Counted from the stretch's first letter, positions 44,011 through 55,433 are shown. The stretch is DNA of 64,000 nt from Corythucha ciliata (GCA_038030265.1 CM075940.1:2852001-2916000); one strand, 5' to 3'. Notes: generated from the sequence alone by a model not told the origin. Made by a program: numbers and translations.

Positions 44011-46330
44011 ACTCCTTGTTACCTCGAAAATATACCCACCGTATCACAATAAAAACTACCTTGTTCTAGTGCTTTGATAATAGTCAGTGTTTTAACTCGC
44101 TCAATGGTGTGGTGGTGTTATGGTGTGTTCGTCATAATAAGTAATTACGACAGACGAGACGAGAAGATAATTGATTTCGGAGAGTTCGAAACAGCGAGAT
44201 ATAAACAGCAGCGAAACAATACAATTTTCAATTCAGACGGTTCCGAAGACTCTTAAACAGAAGGTCATTGACCACGGGAGAATCTAAGTGTACGTATAAA
44301 GTGAGTCCCCGGACTATCACGGATCTCAAATTGGCGAAAAATTACTCAGGTGCAGTGAGCCACTTTGTCAATACCCTGGAATGACAGTGACGGGCACGAT
44401 GCTCACGAGTCCTACATCACAGCACTTGGCGGAAAGAGTGGGCTTTGAAAAGGTTGTCGAACGTGACTACAGCGGGTGATAAAACTCCTTGTTACCTGGG
44501 ACATTTACCCACCGTATCACAATAAAAACTACCTTGTTCTAGTGCTTTGATAATAGTCAGTGTTTTAACTCGCTCAATGGTGTGGTGGTGTTATGGTGTG
44601 TTCGTCATAATAAGTAATTACGACAGACGAGACGAGAAGATAATTGATTTCGGAGAGTTCGAAACAGCGAGATATAAACAGCAGCGAAACAATACAATTT
44701 TCAATTCAGACGGTTCCGAAGACTCTTAAACAGAAGGTCATTGACCACGGGAGAATCTAAGTGTACGTATAAAGTGAGTCCCCGGACTATCACGGATCTC
44801 AAATTGGCGAAAAATTACTCAGGTGCAGTGAGCCACTTTGTCAATACCCTGGAATGACAGTGACGGGCACGATGCTCACGAGTCCTACATCACAGCACTT
44901 GGCGGAAAGAGTGGGCTTTGAAAAGGTTGTCGAACGTGACTACAGCGGGTGATAATCAATGGTGTGGTGGTGTTATGGTGTGTTCGTCATAATAAGTAAT
45001 TACGACAGACGAGACGAGAAGATAATTGATTTCGGAGAGTTCGAAACAGCGAGATATAAACAGCAGCGAAACAATACAATTTTCAATTCAGACGGTTCCG
45101 AAGACTCTTAAACAGAAGGTCATTGACCACGGGAGAATCTAAGTGTACGTATAAAGTGAGTCCCCGGACTATCACGGATCTCAAATTGGCGAAAAATTAC
45201 TCAGGTGCAGTGAGCCACTTTGTCAATACCCTGGAATGACAGTGACGGGCACGATGCTCACGAGTCCTACATCACAGCACTTGGCGGAAAGAGTGGGCTT
45301 TGAAAAGGTTGTCGAACGTGACTACAGCGGGTGATAAAACTCCTTGTTACCTGGGACATTTACCCACCGTATCACAATAAAAACTACCTTGTTCTAGTGC
45401 TTTGATAATAGTCAGTGTTTTAACTCGCTCAATGGTGTGGTGGTGTTATGGTGTGCTTTCGAACGTGATCTACAGCGGGTGATAAAACTCCTTGTTACCT
45501 GGGACATTTAGCCCACCGTATCACAATAAAAACTACCTTGTTTTAGTGCTTGATAATAGTCAGTGTTTAACTCGCTCAATGGTGTGGTGGTGTTATGGGT
45601 GTTCGTCATAATAAGAATTACGACAGACGAGACGAGAAGATAATTGATTTCGGAGAGTTCGAAACAGCGAGATATAAACAGCAGCGAAACAATACAATTT
45701 TCAATTCAGACGGTTCCGAAGACTCTTAAACAGAAGGTCATTGACCACGGGAGAATCTAAGTGTACGTATAAAGTGAGTCCCCGGACTATCACGGATCTC
45801 AAATTGGCGAAAAATTACTCAGGTGCAGTGAGCCACTTTGTCAATACCCTGGAATGACAGTGACGGGCACGATGCTCACGAGTCCTACATCACAGCACTT
45901 GGCGGAAAGAGTGGGCTTTGAAAAGGTTGTCGAACGTGACTACAGCGGGTGATAAAACTCCTTGTTACCTGGGACATTTACCCACCGTATCACGATAAAA
46001 ACGATCTCGTTCCAGTGCGCTTCGATAATAGTCAGTGTTGTAACTCGCGTAATTATTAGTTGGTGTGTTCGTCATAATTAAGTAATTATGACAGACGAGA
46101 AAATAATTGATTTATGAGAGTTCGAAACAGCGAGATCTAATAGCAGCGAAACAATACAATTTTCAATTCAGACGGTTCCGAATACTCTCAAACAGAAGGT
46201 CATTGACCACGGCATGCAGCACTTGGTGGAAAGAGTGAGCTTTGGAACGGTTGTTACGTGACTATTCAGAAGTTTATGTCAATGATGTTGCCAACTGTTC
46301 ATGTTGAGTGGATGATAAAATTCGTTACTG
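44011..46330 (+). repeat. ~473-bp tandem array carrying a GNAT-like C-terminus
   Basis: Units begin ACTCCTTGTTACCT at 44011, 44484, 45339, 45487 and 45957, with an additional unit starting internally at about 44957. The full period is 473 bp; units 1, 2 and 5 are full length and nearly identical. The unit at 45339 is cut to about 148 bp, and the last (45957-46330) has diverged. Each full unit ends with a coding-like 3' part, then TGA and an AATAAAA motif about 40 bp on. The 60-codon frame starting MIIVSVLTRSMVWW in the first two units is probably not real. Confidence 0.9.
44303..44479 (+). pseudogene. GNAT (arylalkylamine N-acetyltransferase-like) C-terminal fragment
   Basis: In one frame the unit reads SPDYHGSQIGEKLL, then PGMTVTGTMLTSPTSQHLAE, then RVGFEKVVERDYSG and a stop. 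This matches the layout of GNAT acetyltransferases: motif A (P-D-Y-R-G-x-x-I-G-x-x-L, the acetyl-CoA pyrophosphate loop, here with an altered R/Q-x-x-G-x-G signature), then the S-x-x-L-x-x-R-x-G-F-E end typical of arylalkylamine and polyamine acetyltransferases. Copies lie at 44776-44952, about 45158-45334 and 45776-45952. Two extra bases before 'SPDY' put the preceding VSP codons out of frame. The N-terminal half of the enzyme is absent. Assignment is from memory of the family pattern. Confidence 0.6.
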
Positions 46331-46689
46331 TGCCCTCAAATTTGATTAAGCTAATATAATTATTTCATTAATGATGTACTTCAAACAAAATATTCGTAAC
46401 TTAGGGAGTTTTAATGCCCAAGTATTATCAATGTGGAGTCCATTAATTTTCTACTCCTTTTACCTACTTGAACGAGGGAAGGCCTTTCGTTTTCGTGCCG
46501 AGAAGACGTTAGCAGAAACCCAACTTCGAATGGGCGATTAACGATCACTTCATTCGCATTGTGGTTCTTATCATTTTCCAAGCATGACAAGCAACATTGA
46601 AGAGGAAAAGTTCTTCAATTTTCATAACTCAACGATTCTCGAATAACATCCAAGAAGGTGACAATAATTCCATAGGTCAGTAGAGATTG
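46331..46689. other. No feature seen
   Basis: AT-rich spacer between the 473-bp array and the LINE remnant; may include the LINE 3' untranslated region. Confidence 0.35.
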
Positions 46690-49600
46690 GCATAACGCAA
46701 AATACGACGTCCTAAGAGAGCTCCTATCCAAAACTTGCCTCAATTGCGCTCAAACGAATAAAAAGAGCTTTCTAACTTTAGAAGTGATAATATGAATATG
46801 TTCGCGAAATTTGAGCTTATAATCTAAAATAACGCCAAGGTATCTTACTGATTCACAAAAATACAATTTGAAACATTCTGCAGAATTGGTGCAATTATTA
46901 CTACAATTTGGTGAGTGAGAGACATTATTCGAATCCAACGCTATCCTTTCCGTTCTTAATCCATTTGTGAAATAATTTAATTCAGGAAGATTTATTGCAA
47001 GGATATTAGTATCTAACCATGCCTTAATAACTCTGAAGTCAAGTAACAGCTAGTTTTTTGAATATTCTACATCGTTATGGCTGAAGAGAAAGATGGTATC
47101 ATCTGCATAGCAGTAAGGCCTTCCTAACAATTCCAAGGAAAATATGTTATTCAAGTAGACCAAAAACAAAACGGGACCCAGCACAGCGCCTTGTGGCACT
47201 CCAGGAGCTCTACTACGAAGCCGTGTGATTCGACGGTGAGGAGATCTCACTAGTAGAAATGACGTCACTCACGGCCGATCCCCCCATTTGCTATTACGAA
47301 CTTTCGGGACACGGGATTCCCACTACCTACTAGTGAGATTTCTTAGTGGGATGATGCCACTGACTTTTCCATCGTGAGACGAGACCCGCAATACGCGGTT
47401 TCGGTTATCAGCTTCAGCTTATCGGCGTTGTCTGTTTTGGTATATGTGTTTGAAGGTGGAAATTGAATATTTTGTCCGGAATGTTTTCGTCGATGGCATG
47501 CGTTGGGAATACTACACTGTAATTTTTCATCTAATGAAAAGAAGACCGAAGTAAGTTTCACCTGCTTCATTGTGTACTTATTGCGGACGAAACGTGCAAA
47601 ACAACGATAATTACACAACAATAGGTACTAAAAAAAACTTCAGACAGTACGACTTAGGTGTTAGTTCAACGTTGATTAATCAACAATGAGATTACCACTT
47701 GCGAATTCTCCCTTGAGGGTTCCATATCGAATTAATTCCTAGTGAAATCAAAAGGCGAGTTATTATTAACAGTTGACTATAGTCAAGCGGGACGGGGGAC
47801 TTGTAATGTTTTCGGTCGTCGAAGCTCCGTCAACCAAAATGTCAGCTTTGACAATGAATTTTCGGTTGTTTCGAGCAAATTCCTTGCGACTGCTGCATGC
47901 GAGGCACCTACGAACTCAAGCAGTCGAGCTGCCTGGGTAAACCATTGATTGGTTGCTTCAAGTTCAACCGTAAATAACGGCTCGCATGCTCGCTGAGGCA
48001 AGATTTAAATAAAGTCCATTTACATCCTCACTGTTTCACAATCGTAATAAAAAATAATTCGGTACTTCAATTTACCGGCCACTAAGGAGAATTATCACTG
48101 AACTGACAGTTAATGACTTGTTGAGTTTGTTTCACTTACTCAAACCTTCTATCACGATAACAGTTTCAATTCTTCCGTGGGAACTCTCCTTGGATACCAC
48201 TTGCATCTCACCCGCTAGGCATGAGATAATCCCGCCTGTTCTTAATACCTCTCGTTCCCACTACGTGTGATTCATTGGCGGGGTGTGATGGATCTCACCA
48301 GAAAATTCCGCATGTTCGTAATAGGCCCCCAGATGTTACTTCAACCCATAGGCTGAATTTACCGTTGACTTTTACCTTTTGTCTCCCGTTGAAAGATACG
48401 ACTCTATCAGATGATTAACAACCCCGCCTGACACCATAGGAGTTTGGTCTTGCCAGCAGGATCCTGTGATCAACCAAGTCGAACGTTTTAACGTTAATAA
48501 TTAAGCCAACGACATGCTTTCCCGTGTCTACGTACTCACAAATAAATTTGGCAACATCAAACAAAGCATTGGAGGTTGACATATTCCTACGAAAACCATA
48601 TCGTCTATATGACAAAACTCCACTTTTAACCAAGAAGTTCGCCAACCTATTTTTAATGCAACTTTCAAACACTTTTGCAATTGCAGAAGTAAGCAATATT
48701 GGCCTGCAATTACCGACAAACTCTTTTTGACCACCTTCAAAGATAGGAACAATAATACTCTTTTTGAACAGTGTTTGAAAATGACCAGTGCTAAAAACCA
48801 AGTTGCATTTTATCTGTCAAAGGAAACACAAAGAAATCCTTAATCAGACGAAGTAGTTTATTAGCTATTTTACCTATTGTGTAAATCTTGAATCCTTGCC
48901 CAGTCTTTTTAGTTCTCTTAGCATCTCCTCTTCTGTTACTGGAGTAAGAAATAAAAGATTTTGTCATGTTCGGCGAGGAGGGAAATGAATTAACCTGTCT
49001 CACATAACCCTTTTTACTCGAGATTTCATTTTTAATCCTACCTCCTACACCACGGAAAAAAGTGTTGAATTCATCCGCTACACACTCATCATCTGTAATT
49101 TTGTCACCTCTCTTATCGACTTTTTCAAAACTATTTACCACTGCAGCGGTCTGCTTATTAGACACCTCCTTAATTATACTCCATATGTTCTTGTCTTTGA
49201 GTCTAATCCAGCCAAATCAAACCTAGCTTTATAGTACATTACTTTTGCTTTTTTCATACAGTTTTCGAGGATGTTACGATATTTTCTATAGTAGTTCTCA
49301 AAAAATGGATTTTTGACTTTAGTCAACTCTTTATACAAACGATCTCTTTTTCTAATTGAATTTAGCATACCTCTAGTAACCCATTTCTCAATTTTTTTTG
49401 TATTTACCAACGTCTCTATCAATGCGGACTCGGCTAGCGTCTTCCGCAGCTATATTCACGGTATCCCCGAAAGATTCAACAGCAGAATCCACGTCCTTTT
49501 TTCCCAAGAAATCACTCCAACTTTCCTTGGATATTAAAATACGAAAAATTTGGCCGTCAACTACCAGTCAGCAATTCAGAACTTTGCGTCCGCAAATCTA

Positions 49601-49830
49601 CCTTTACTCCCGTACTAAAGCTGTAACATATGGCATAATGGTCAGTTAAACCAGGCTTTTGTGCACAGGTGAGTAGTTCTTAACGAATACGTGATATCAG
49701 GGCATGTCAAACAAATTTCAGTCCAAGCGTTTTTCGGGCGAAGTCTTTTTTTTACAAAACTTGCTTTTTCACTCCACCTTTTTTTTCGTATTAGTTCCCC
49801 GAATACTGACCTTCGAGCCTGTTTCAAATT
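46690..49830 (-). pseudogene. Decayed CR1/Jockey-like LINE ORF2 (minus strand)
   Basis: Read on the minus strand from right to left. The endonuclease end includes SDHYAICYSF near 49630-49650. A basic linker follows at 49174-49422 (KIEKWVTRGMLNSIRKRDRL) and a spacer at 48791-49165. RT fingers lie at 48415-48801 (NCRPILLTSAIAKVFE; the YRPIS motif has decayed). The palm is at 47050-47268 (APGVPQGAVLGPVLFLVYLN and CYADDTIFLF). The post-palm piece VRYLGVILDYKLKFREHI is at 46750-46850. Frames change at least five times and stops are present. About 1.15 kb of unrelated sequence (roughly 47240-48415) splits fingers from palm. Closest in style to the CR1-like element at 55.4 kb. Confidence 0.8.
47240..48415. 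mobile_element. Insertion within the LINE remnant, type unknown
   Basis: The boundaries are inferred from where LINE homology stops and resumes. It holds one GC-rich minus-strand frame (47783-48001; VARNLLETTENSLSKLTFW and RACEPLFTVELEATNQW phrases) that I do not recognise. Phrases reading 'ctcactagtagaaatgacgt' on the left and 'gtgatggatctcaccagaaa' on the right do not form clear terminal repeats. Confidence 0.4.
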
Positions 49831-51520
49831 ATTTTACAATGGCCCCGGGGAAACATGTCCAAGTTCGAGTCGAGTTAAAAGTGAAATTTGATATGAAAAT
49901 AGATGGCTTTGATGCTTTTGAACACCAACTAAGGAACGGTGTTCGGAAAAAATCGCATTTTTTCCCAAAAATCTCAGTTTTCAAGCTCATCATACTGGTA
50001 ATAGAGAAAGTACCAATACATTTTCTTCGGGAAGCTGGGGGAGAGCAAATTCCATTTTCCACACATTTCATTCAAGTTAATTCAAATATTTACAATTTAC
50101 ATACGCCTCCCTAATGAATCCCTGTGCACAACGGCATTTCTGCCCTTCTGCCACTTTTATTTACTATTTTACTCCTACTGAGTAACTCAAAATTGCACCA
50201 GTACTCGATTTCGTTCACATCGTTGCCCCATTTATCCTTCATAATAAACCAAATGTCGCTGTGTTCACTACACTACACAACACTTCTTTATTGGCTACGT
50301 CACAACCAATGGGAACCCAAAGAGAGTTGTTACTTTCGAATCAACAGGCAGGCGGTTGATGCTTGTACTCACCAGTTCGAAAATATTGAAAGGAGCAGAA
50401 AAATGGAATCGTGTTTCGGCTTCTAGTCACTGAAATGAAACTTAAGTTTGCTACCACATCGTCATACTTCATTTTCCAAAAAAGATTCTGACCTATGACC
50501 ATTGTTAACGTAAGTCGCATGACGATAATTATAAACGCGAGTCCATTATAAATTTTACGTTTACTTTCGATGGGAGTTTTTTTTTTAATTATCCAACTCA
50601 ATGGGGTAGGGTGCGCATAAACATTGCAGTAAACAATCTTTTAAAAATTGTAAAGTGGGAACAGAAAATCATCATGCTCTTCTGCTCTTTGAGAGCATGA
50701 CAAATAGTCAAACGAGAAAAGTATACTTTACTAGTTTTCTTTCCTATCATTCCTCCAAACTTGCAAAATTACATGAGTCAGAGCGATTTTGGCTCATTCT
50801 AAGAATGGAAATGATTTTTTTTATGCATTATAGCCCATAAGCAAGAGCCACCAGTATCGTCTCATGACGTTTTATCAGGACTTGATGTCATTTATACATC
50901 ACGTCTTATTATGACTTGATGTTATTTATACAGAGTTTGCAGTATTCAGTAAAAATTGGTGGATACATCGGTATATGACTAGGTTTTTAGATCGCAGAAT
51001 GTGCATTCAATTGGTAGTAGCCGACAAAAATATAAAATTGCTACTTTTGAGCCAATAAAAACTCGGCATTATCCCTTCAAGTATATCATCGTTAACGTAA
51101 AATTTCTGCATGTGACTGTGCCACAGTAAGTTGAAGTTCAATGAAAAATTGCTGAAAACAAAATACGTGCAACTTCGTTTGGTACCAGAGAAAATCTTTT
51201 GCGCTATAAACCTCGGATTACCCATTTTCACGATCAAATTTTCAGCGCAATTGCAACCCATAGGGAAAATGTTGATTAGTTATTATACAGACTTTCGAGA
51301 ACTGAAATTTGATATATATTTCGCTCTTTATACTCCGATTTAAAAAGAGATTTCTCGACGCATTAATTGAGAGCACGGTGCCTGCCTAATCCTTTTTTTA
51401 CTATACATAATAAAACGCTAATCTCAGGCTTGTAGCATTCAACAGATTCCGTTTCAAAATCTCAAGAGGCAAAAGTAGGTGGCAAGTAGAAGTAACAAAA
51501 ATGATAGAAGAATAGCAACA
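49831..51520. other. No supported gene
   Basis: AT-rich. Open frames at 49704-50114 and 50341-50601 show no motif and overlap on both strands. Confidence 0.4.
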
Positions 51521-51599
51521 AGAGTTTGAAGATTGAACCTCTGACAAAGACAGATGTCACATCAGCCCAATATGGTAGGCATTTAGAAGGAGGGTTTAG

Positions 51600-52830
51600 C
51601 TATTGAATTATCAGATCTGTCTCTCTGTCTGTCTTCTCTCCTTCTAAGAGTTCTCGCGTGCCTCGCTACTTATATAGCCGGTGGGTGGCTTCCACCCACT
51701 CGGGCAGTTCAGTGGGATGGCCGGTGTGTGGTTCCTTCTCCGACTTTACCCCCGCACTTCGGGGCATTAGGCCAGTCGCATTAAACACAAAATTTCGCAA
51801 AAATTACGAAAAATAATGTACACTTGCTGATTACGCCTCTATTTAATAAGTAATTTAATGATATACATAGGTGCCCAACGGTCTCTTGCTCTTTCAAATA
51901 TAGTAGTCACGCAAGTCAGGTCTCAATTTTAACATAGTTTGCTTAACGTTCGAGCAAGTTGAAAACATACAGTCCACTGAAGAACGAAAAGCTTCAGGAT
52001 CATCCCGACCGGTCGGCTCTACAATTCCCTCAACGCTAAGACAGGTGCCTGAACGGTCTATCACCTCTTACTTTACTCGCTCGAATTCTCTTGTTTAACG
52101 TTTCCACGTTGCAATAACTGAAAGCCAAACATGATCCTAAACGGGCCGGATCATTAAAGTACAATCTCATCAAACGATGTTTAATTAGGTAGGAAGTTGA
52201 GACTGCAAAGACACCCGTTCAGTTTGCTTATCGCTCCTCTTTAAAGAGGAATATTTCCGGGAACGTATTTTTCTTGTTTCTATTTTTTTTTTTTTTTTTT
52301 TTTTTTTCCCCGTTGCTACTTGGCTTAATCGTTTTGCTAAATAACGAAGATAACGTTTAATAATTCTCTAGGCGCTAGTAGTGGTAAAAAAATATTGTTC
52401 AGTAAAAACAAAAAAGAAAAATGTCATATTCGGGGGAAGACTATTTAAGACAGTTAGATTATAAAGTTCGTTGGGAAAACGCTTTCGCTCAGCTTCAAGC
52501 TACATTTGACTTTTCCAAAGCGGCGGGTGCCATTTCAATTAACTCGTTTTAGCAAGATTTCATGATCTTAACAACGTGAAAGAACATTTTGCTAGTTGTC
52601 AGGATGCCATAATTGAAATCTACGCCGCGGTAAGACCAGCGGATAGAACTCTCAGACTCTTGGCTTTGATGAATTATATTATTCAATTGGAGCCACCGAA
52701 GAAACTTATAAACTCCGTCTAGGAAAAGAGCCGGAGGTATCCATTTTAGCTAAACTTCCAAAACTCATTGTTCTCAACTGGTCAGGGGATTTACATACAT
52801 TTACTAATTTTGCTTCCTCGAATACCGAAG
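51600..52830 (+). pseudogene. BEL/Pao-like retrotransposon 5' end and gag relic
   Basis: A TATATAGCC promoter-like element sits at 51671-51679. A long leader with a poly(T) run (about 52284-52309) ends in an ATG at 52420 opening MSYSGEDYLRQLDYKVRWEN. The frame stops after about 44 codons. Further coding-like pieces follow in other frames: DAIIEIYAAVRPADRTL, then EPEVSILAKLPKLIVLNWSG near 52730-52790. The last resembles the 'KLPKL-LP-F-G' block in Gag of BEL/Pao elements. No pol is present. Assignment is tentative. Confidence 0.45.
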
Positions 52831-53300
52831 GTATGGGAAGCTATGTGATCGTTTCTCGAGGAAAAAATTGTTGATCTCCGATTTCAAGAATTCCTCTAGC
52901 CTTATGCGTTTCGGAGCTTTCTGAACAACTTTGGTTTCCGTGTCCGTCTGTCTGTGTGTCTGCACACTTTATACCAACGCGCACATCTCCTAAAGTAGCC
53001 AACCGATTTTGTTGAAATTTGCGTGATACACGTAAGTTAGGCTATAGAAGGCCCCATTTCAATTTGAATTAAATCTGTCCAAAAGGAGGGGCTCCAAGGG
53101 GGCAACCTACACTTGTTAGCTGTATTTCTTTCTTATGTCTTTTCTTTTTAAGGATATGTTATGAAGATGGTTAGTGAATTTAGATGAACAAGTGGAGGTT
53201 ATAACGAAAATGTATTTAATGGAAACAGTTTACTGTTTAATATCCTACTGCTTAGTTCTAAACAGCCTAAAGTAATAAACGCGTGCACGTCGAATTATTT
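52831..53300. other. No gene seen
   Basis: Contains a 'gtccgtctgtctgtgtgtct' low-complexity phrase followed by sequence typical of dispersed repeats. The last 100 bases may hold the decayed continuation of the parvovirus-like helicase. Confidence 0.4.
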
Positions 53301-53303
53301 CAA

Positions 53304-54587
53304 CTATTTGCATATGATGACAGGTGTTCTGAGTATGACTTTTTGTGACTCGTACTTGATGTTAGCAGGGGTGTTCATTCCACCTAGAAGGAGTTTGAAC
53401 ATTTCAAATGAGGAAGGTTCGACATTGGGTTCGTCGAATATTAGTAGGCTTTTTGCCTCGCAGTCCTGTAGTTGGAATTGATTGTAGCAGTTGGTGTTTC
53501 CAATGAAGACGCAATTGAGCATGAGGTCTTCGAGCAGTCTAGAGAACCAAGTTTTACCACTATTCGGTGTTCCACGTATAAGAAGAGAGTTCATTTTCCC
53601 CGTATGTTTGTTAATACATTGGCGAGTGAATTCTTTAAATTTAGTGATTTGACTGAGTGACATTTGCAATGTTAGAAATTCATTTACAGCGTGATATGAT
53701 TTTTCCAAGTCAATTACAGGTTTGTTTTGTCTGCCATGGTATATGATTCTTACGTCTTTGTTCAAGTGGAATTTCCGGATTATCTGTTCACAAGTTAATA
53801 GGGAGAGTTTAGTTCTGACAATGGACATGGCGTTTTGAACCATTGGCTCTCTGTTGACGAGTCCTCCGAAAGGCCCTGTGAGCCATTCTACGGTGTTAGT
53901 TACGTGCATTAGTGGTACTACTAGGTTGTATTCGAGCAATTCTACGATTTGTATAGAGCCGAACTGACTCTTGGATTGCTTCCACGGTTGACTATTTTTT
54001 CTGTCTCCTCTAGTATGGAGTGGAGGGCTTGTATCACGTTTTTGTCGTTTTTCTTGAGTACGAAGTCTGCCTGACGGGTGAATGTTTTCCACACCTTGTC
54101 GGTCGGAGTTTTCGCGGCTTCGTCGAAAGGCGCCACTCTGATGCGGATGTAGTACAAACCATCTGTTCCCTCCGATTGTACTGTAGATACGGATTCGCCC
54201 ACCTTTCTCCGAATAATTTGTGGCATGAATAAGATGTTGGAACGTGGTGGTATTTGTATTGAAGATGCGGTGTTTAAGTCTGGGAGTTCGTTCTCCGTCT
54301 CCGTCGGCCAGATGTCTGATGAAGGCGCATCTGCAACTTCCATTGGATGCGTTGCAGTCGTGGACGATGTGGACGTGGACGTGCTCGGGGTTGTCTCTTT
54401 CGTAGTGAATGAAGGCGTTGAAGTAGTAGTATTTTGTGGCACTTTGTCCCAGTCCTCGGATAAGTCTAGCAGACACTGTTTTAATGAATTTGACAGGAGT
54501 CTCATTGTCTCGCTTGAACACGATAGTGGATACAAAATTTCTGCGGCAGTTGAGTTTAGATGGATAGCCAATTCTCGGGATAGCCAT
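53304..54587 (-). CDS. Endogenous parvovirus NS1-like replication protein (HUH nuclease plus SF3 helicase), truncated
   Basis: The frame has 427 codons. An HUH motif (HVHVH, residues 69-73) is followed by a Cys-rich VHDC...CRC stretch, typical of densovirus-like NS1 nuclease domains; candidate nucleophile tyrosines are Y125 and Y135. The superfamily 3 helicase has Walker A GTPNSGKT (339-346), Walker B SLLIFDEP (380-387) and the start of Walker C, TPVIIC (421-426). The frame stops two codons later, so the rest of motif C and the C-terminus are lost or out of frame. In live viruses this protein nicks and unwinds the viral genome. No capsid gene or terminal hairpin is visible. It overlaps a second frame (53942-54820), as NS1 and NS2 do in densoviruses. 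The locus is an integrated fragment rather than a working virus. Confidence 0.8.
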   Translation of the reverse strand: MAIPRIGYPSKLNCRRNFVSTIVFKRDNETPVKFIKTVSARLIRGLGQSATKYYYFNAFIHYERDNPEHVHVHIVHDCNASNGSCRCAFIRHLADGDGERTPRLKHRIFNTNTTTFQHLIHATNYSEKGGRIRIYSTIGGNRWFVLHPHQSGAFRRSRENSDRQGVENIHPSGRLRTQEKRQKRDTSPPLHTRGDRKNSQPWKQSKSQFGSIQIVELLEYNLVVPLMHVTNTVEWLTGPFGGLVNREPMVQNAMSIVRTKLSLLTCEQIIRKFHLNKDVRIIYHGRQNKPVIDLEKSYHAVNEFLTLQMSLSQITKFKEFTRQCINKHTGKMNSLLIRGTPNSGKTWFSRLLEDLMLNCVFIGNTNCYNQFQLQDCEAKSLLIFDEPNVEPSSFEMFKLLLGGMNTPANIKYESQKVILRTPVIICK

Positions 54588-54820
54588 CTTTGAGTAGGGT
54601 ACGACAGCGGGTCAAAAAGAGGGAAAACTTGTCCATCGGCGTCGAATCGAATTCCTCCTTGCTGGACAGTAAAATTGATTTCTTGTACCACAGGTTCAAT
54701 AGGTTCGAGACCGGCGGTAGCTTTTGAGGATGGTTGATCATGAGTGCTGCCTGAAAAATGTCCCAGAGCTGTGGACAAACGAGCAAAAAATATTTTATGT
54801 TTAAAAAAATGGTCAATCAA
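53942..54820 (-). CDS. NS2-like overlapping frame of the endogenous parvovirus
   Basis: The frame is open for 292 codons and overlaps the NS1-like frame over about 645 bp in a different phase. It has no recognised domain. The middle is Thr/Ser-rich low complexity, and the C-terminal part (residues 200-280) looks folded. The opening has no good ATG; the first is near codon 105. A TATAAAA-like element lies at about 54826-54836 on this strand. A TTTGTCCACAG acceptor-like site near 54767 could mean that the start lies in an upstream exon. Persistence of two long overlapping frames suggests recent integration or retained constraint. Confidence 0.55.
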   Translation of the reverse strand: MIDHFFKHKIFFARLSTALGHFSGSTHDQPSSKATAGLEPIEPVVQEINFTVQQGGIRFDADGQVFPLFDPLSYPTQRWLSRELAIHLNSTAAEILYPLSCSSETMRLLSNSLKQCLLDLSEDWDKVPQNTTTSTPSFTTKETTPSTSTSTSSTTATHPMEVADAPSSDIWPTETENELPDLNTASSIQIPPRSNILFMPQIIRRKVGESVSTVQSEGTDGLYYIRIRVAPFDEAAKTPTDKVWKTFTRQADFVLKKNDKNVIQALHSILEETEKIVNRGSNPRVSSALYKS

Positions 54821-54837
54821 GATGGTGATTTTATATT

Positions 54838-55189
54838 ATGGTTGGTCTAGTTGACTGCAGGGGAACATAAATGTATAGAGGTGTCGAATGTGTGTTGATG
54901 TGTGATAGATTACTTAAATTTATGAGGCTGTTGAAGAGATGAGCCCGATCTGACGAGTTTCCGAGATATAAGCTTTAAAACAAAGTGTCAATTTTAGGGT
55001 GTTTTTAATTTTTTTCCAGAGTTCGGCTCGATCGAATTTGCTGGATAGTTGATATATGGTAGCCCTTGGGGAGACGCATCCGTGGATATATTGATCGGCG
55101 AAATCGGACCTATCCCGGGCCTCGGGGAATTGACCGAACCGAACCGAGACCGGACCATACCCATGTTGGGGTTTGTTGGAAAGAGCTTT
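54838..55189. other. No gene seen; promoter side of the viral locus
   Basis: Sequence between the viral frames and the R1-like LINE fragment. No terminal hairpin of parvovirus type is recognisable. Confidence 0.35.
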
Positions 55190-55433
55190 GAAAATGGGAA
55201 ATTTTGAGATGTTCAGGTGATGGCCAGGAGGATGACCCTCTGTGCTCTGTTCGCCTCTTTGCGTTGTTTCTCTGGTGGAAGATCCCACCAGACCGCCGCT
55301 CCATACGTCAAGGCTGGCAAGATAACTGCTCGATAATAGGCCCCAAAGGCCTCCGATGGGGCGCGCCACGCCGCTGTCGCAAAGGAGCTGAAATTATGGG
55401 CCAGCCCCGCTGCCCTTTGGCGAATCTTCTTTA
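55190..55433 (-). pseudogene. R1-like LINE fragment, downstream half of the interrupted element
   Basis: The minus strand reads KKIRQRAAGLAHNF, then APSEAFGAYYRAVILPALTY and EANRAQRVILLA. This corresponds to the region after the RT palm and matches the second R1-like copy (SFEAYYKGVFLPTVTYG, KANSAQRTVLLA). It continues the reading of 60935-61905 once the CR1-like element is removed. Homology ends near 55190. Confidence 0.8.

Noticed and set aside
44074..44256. 60-codon frame repeated identically in two satellite units
   Set aside because: It is identical only because the units are near-identical at DNA level. It is lost in other units by small indels and shows no known motif; the real coding trace is the GNAT-like end in another part of the unit.
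53304..54587. Rolling-circle transposon (Helitron) Rep/helicase
   Set aside because: Helitrons carry an SF1 helicase and a two-tyrosine Rep motif; here the helicase is SF3 type with parvovirus-like Walker motifs and an overlapping NS2-like frame.
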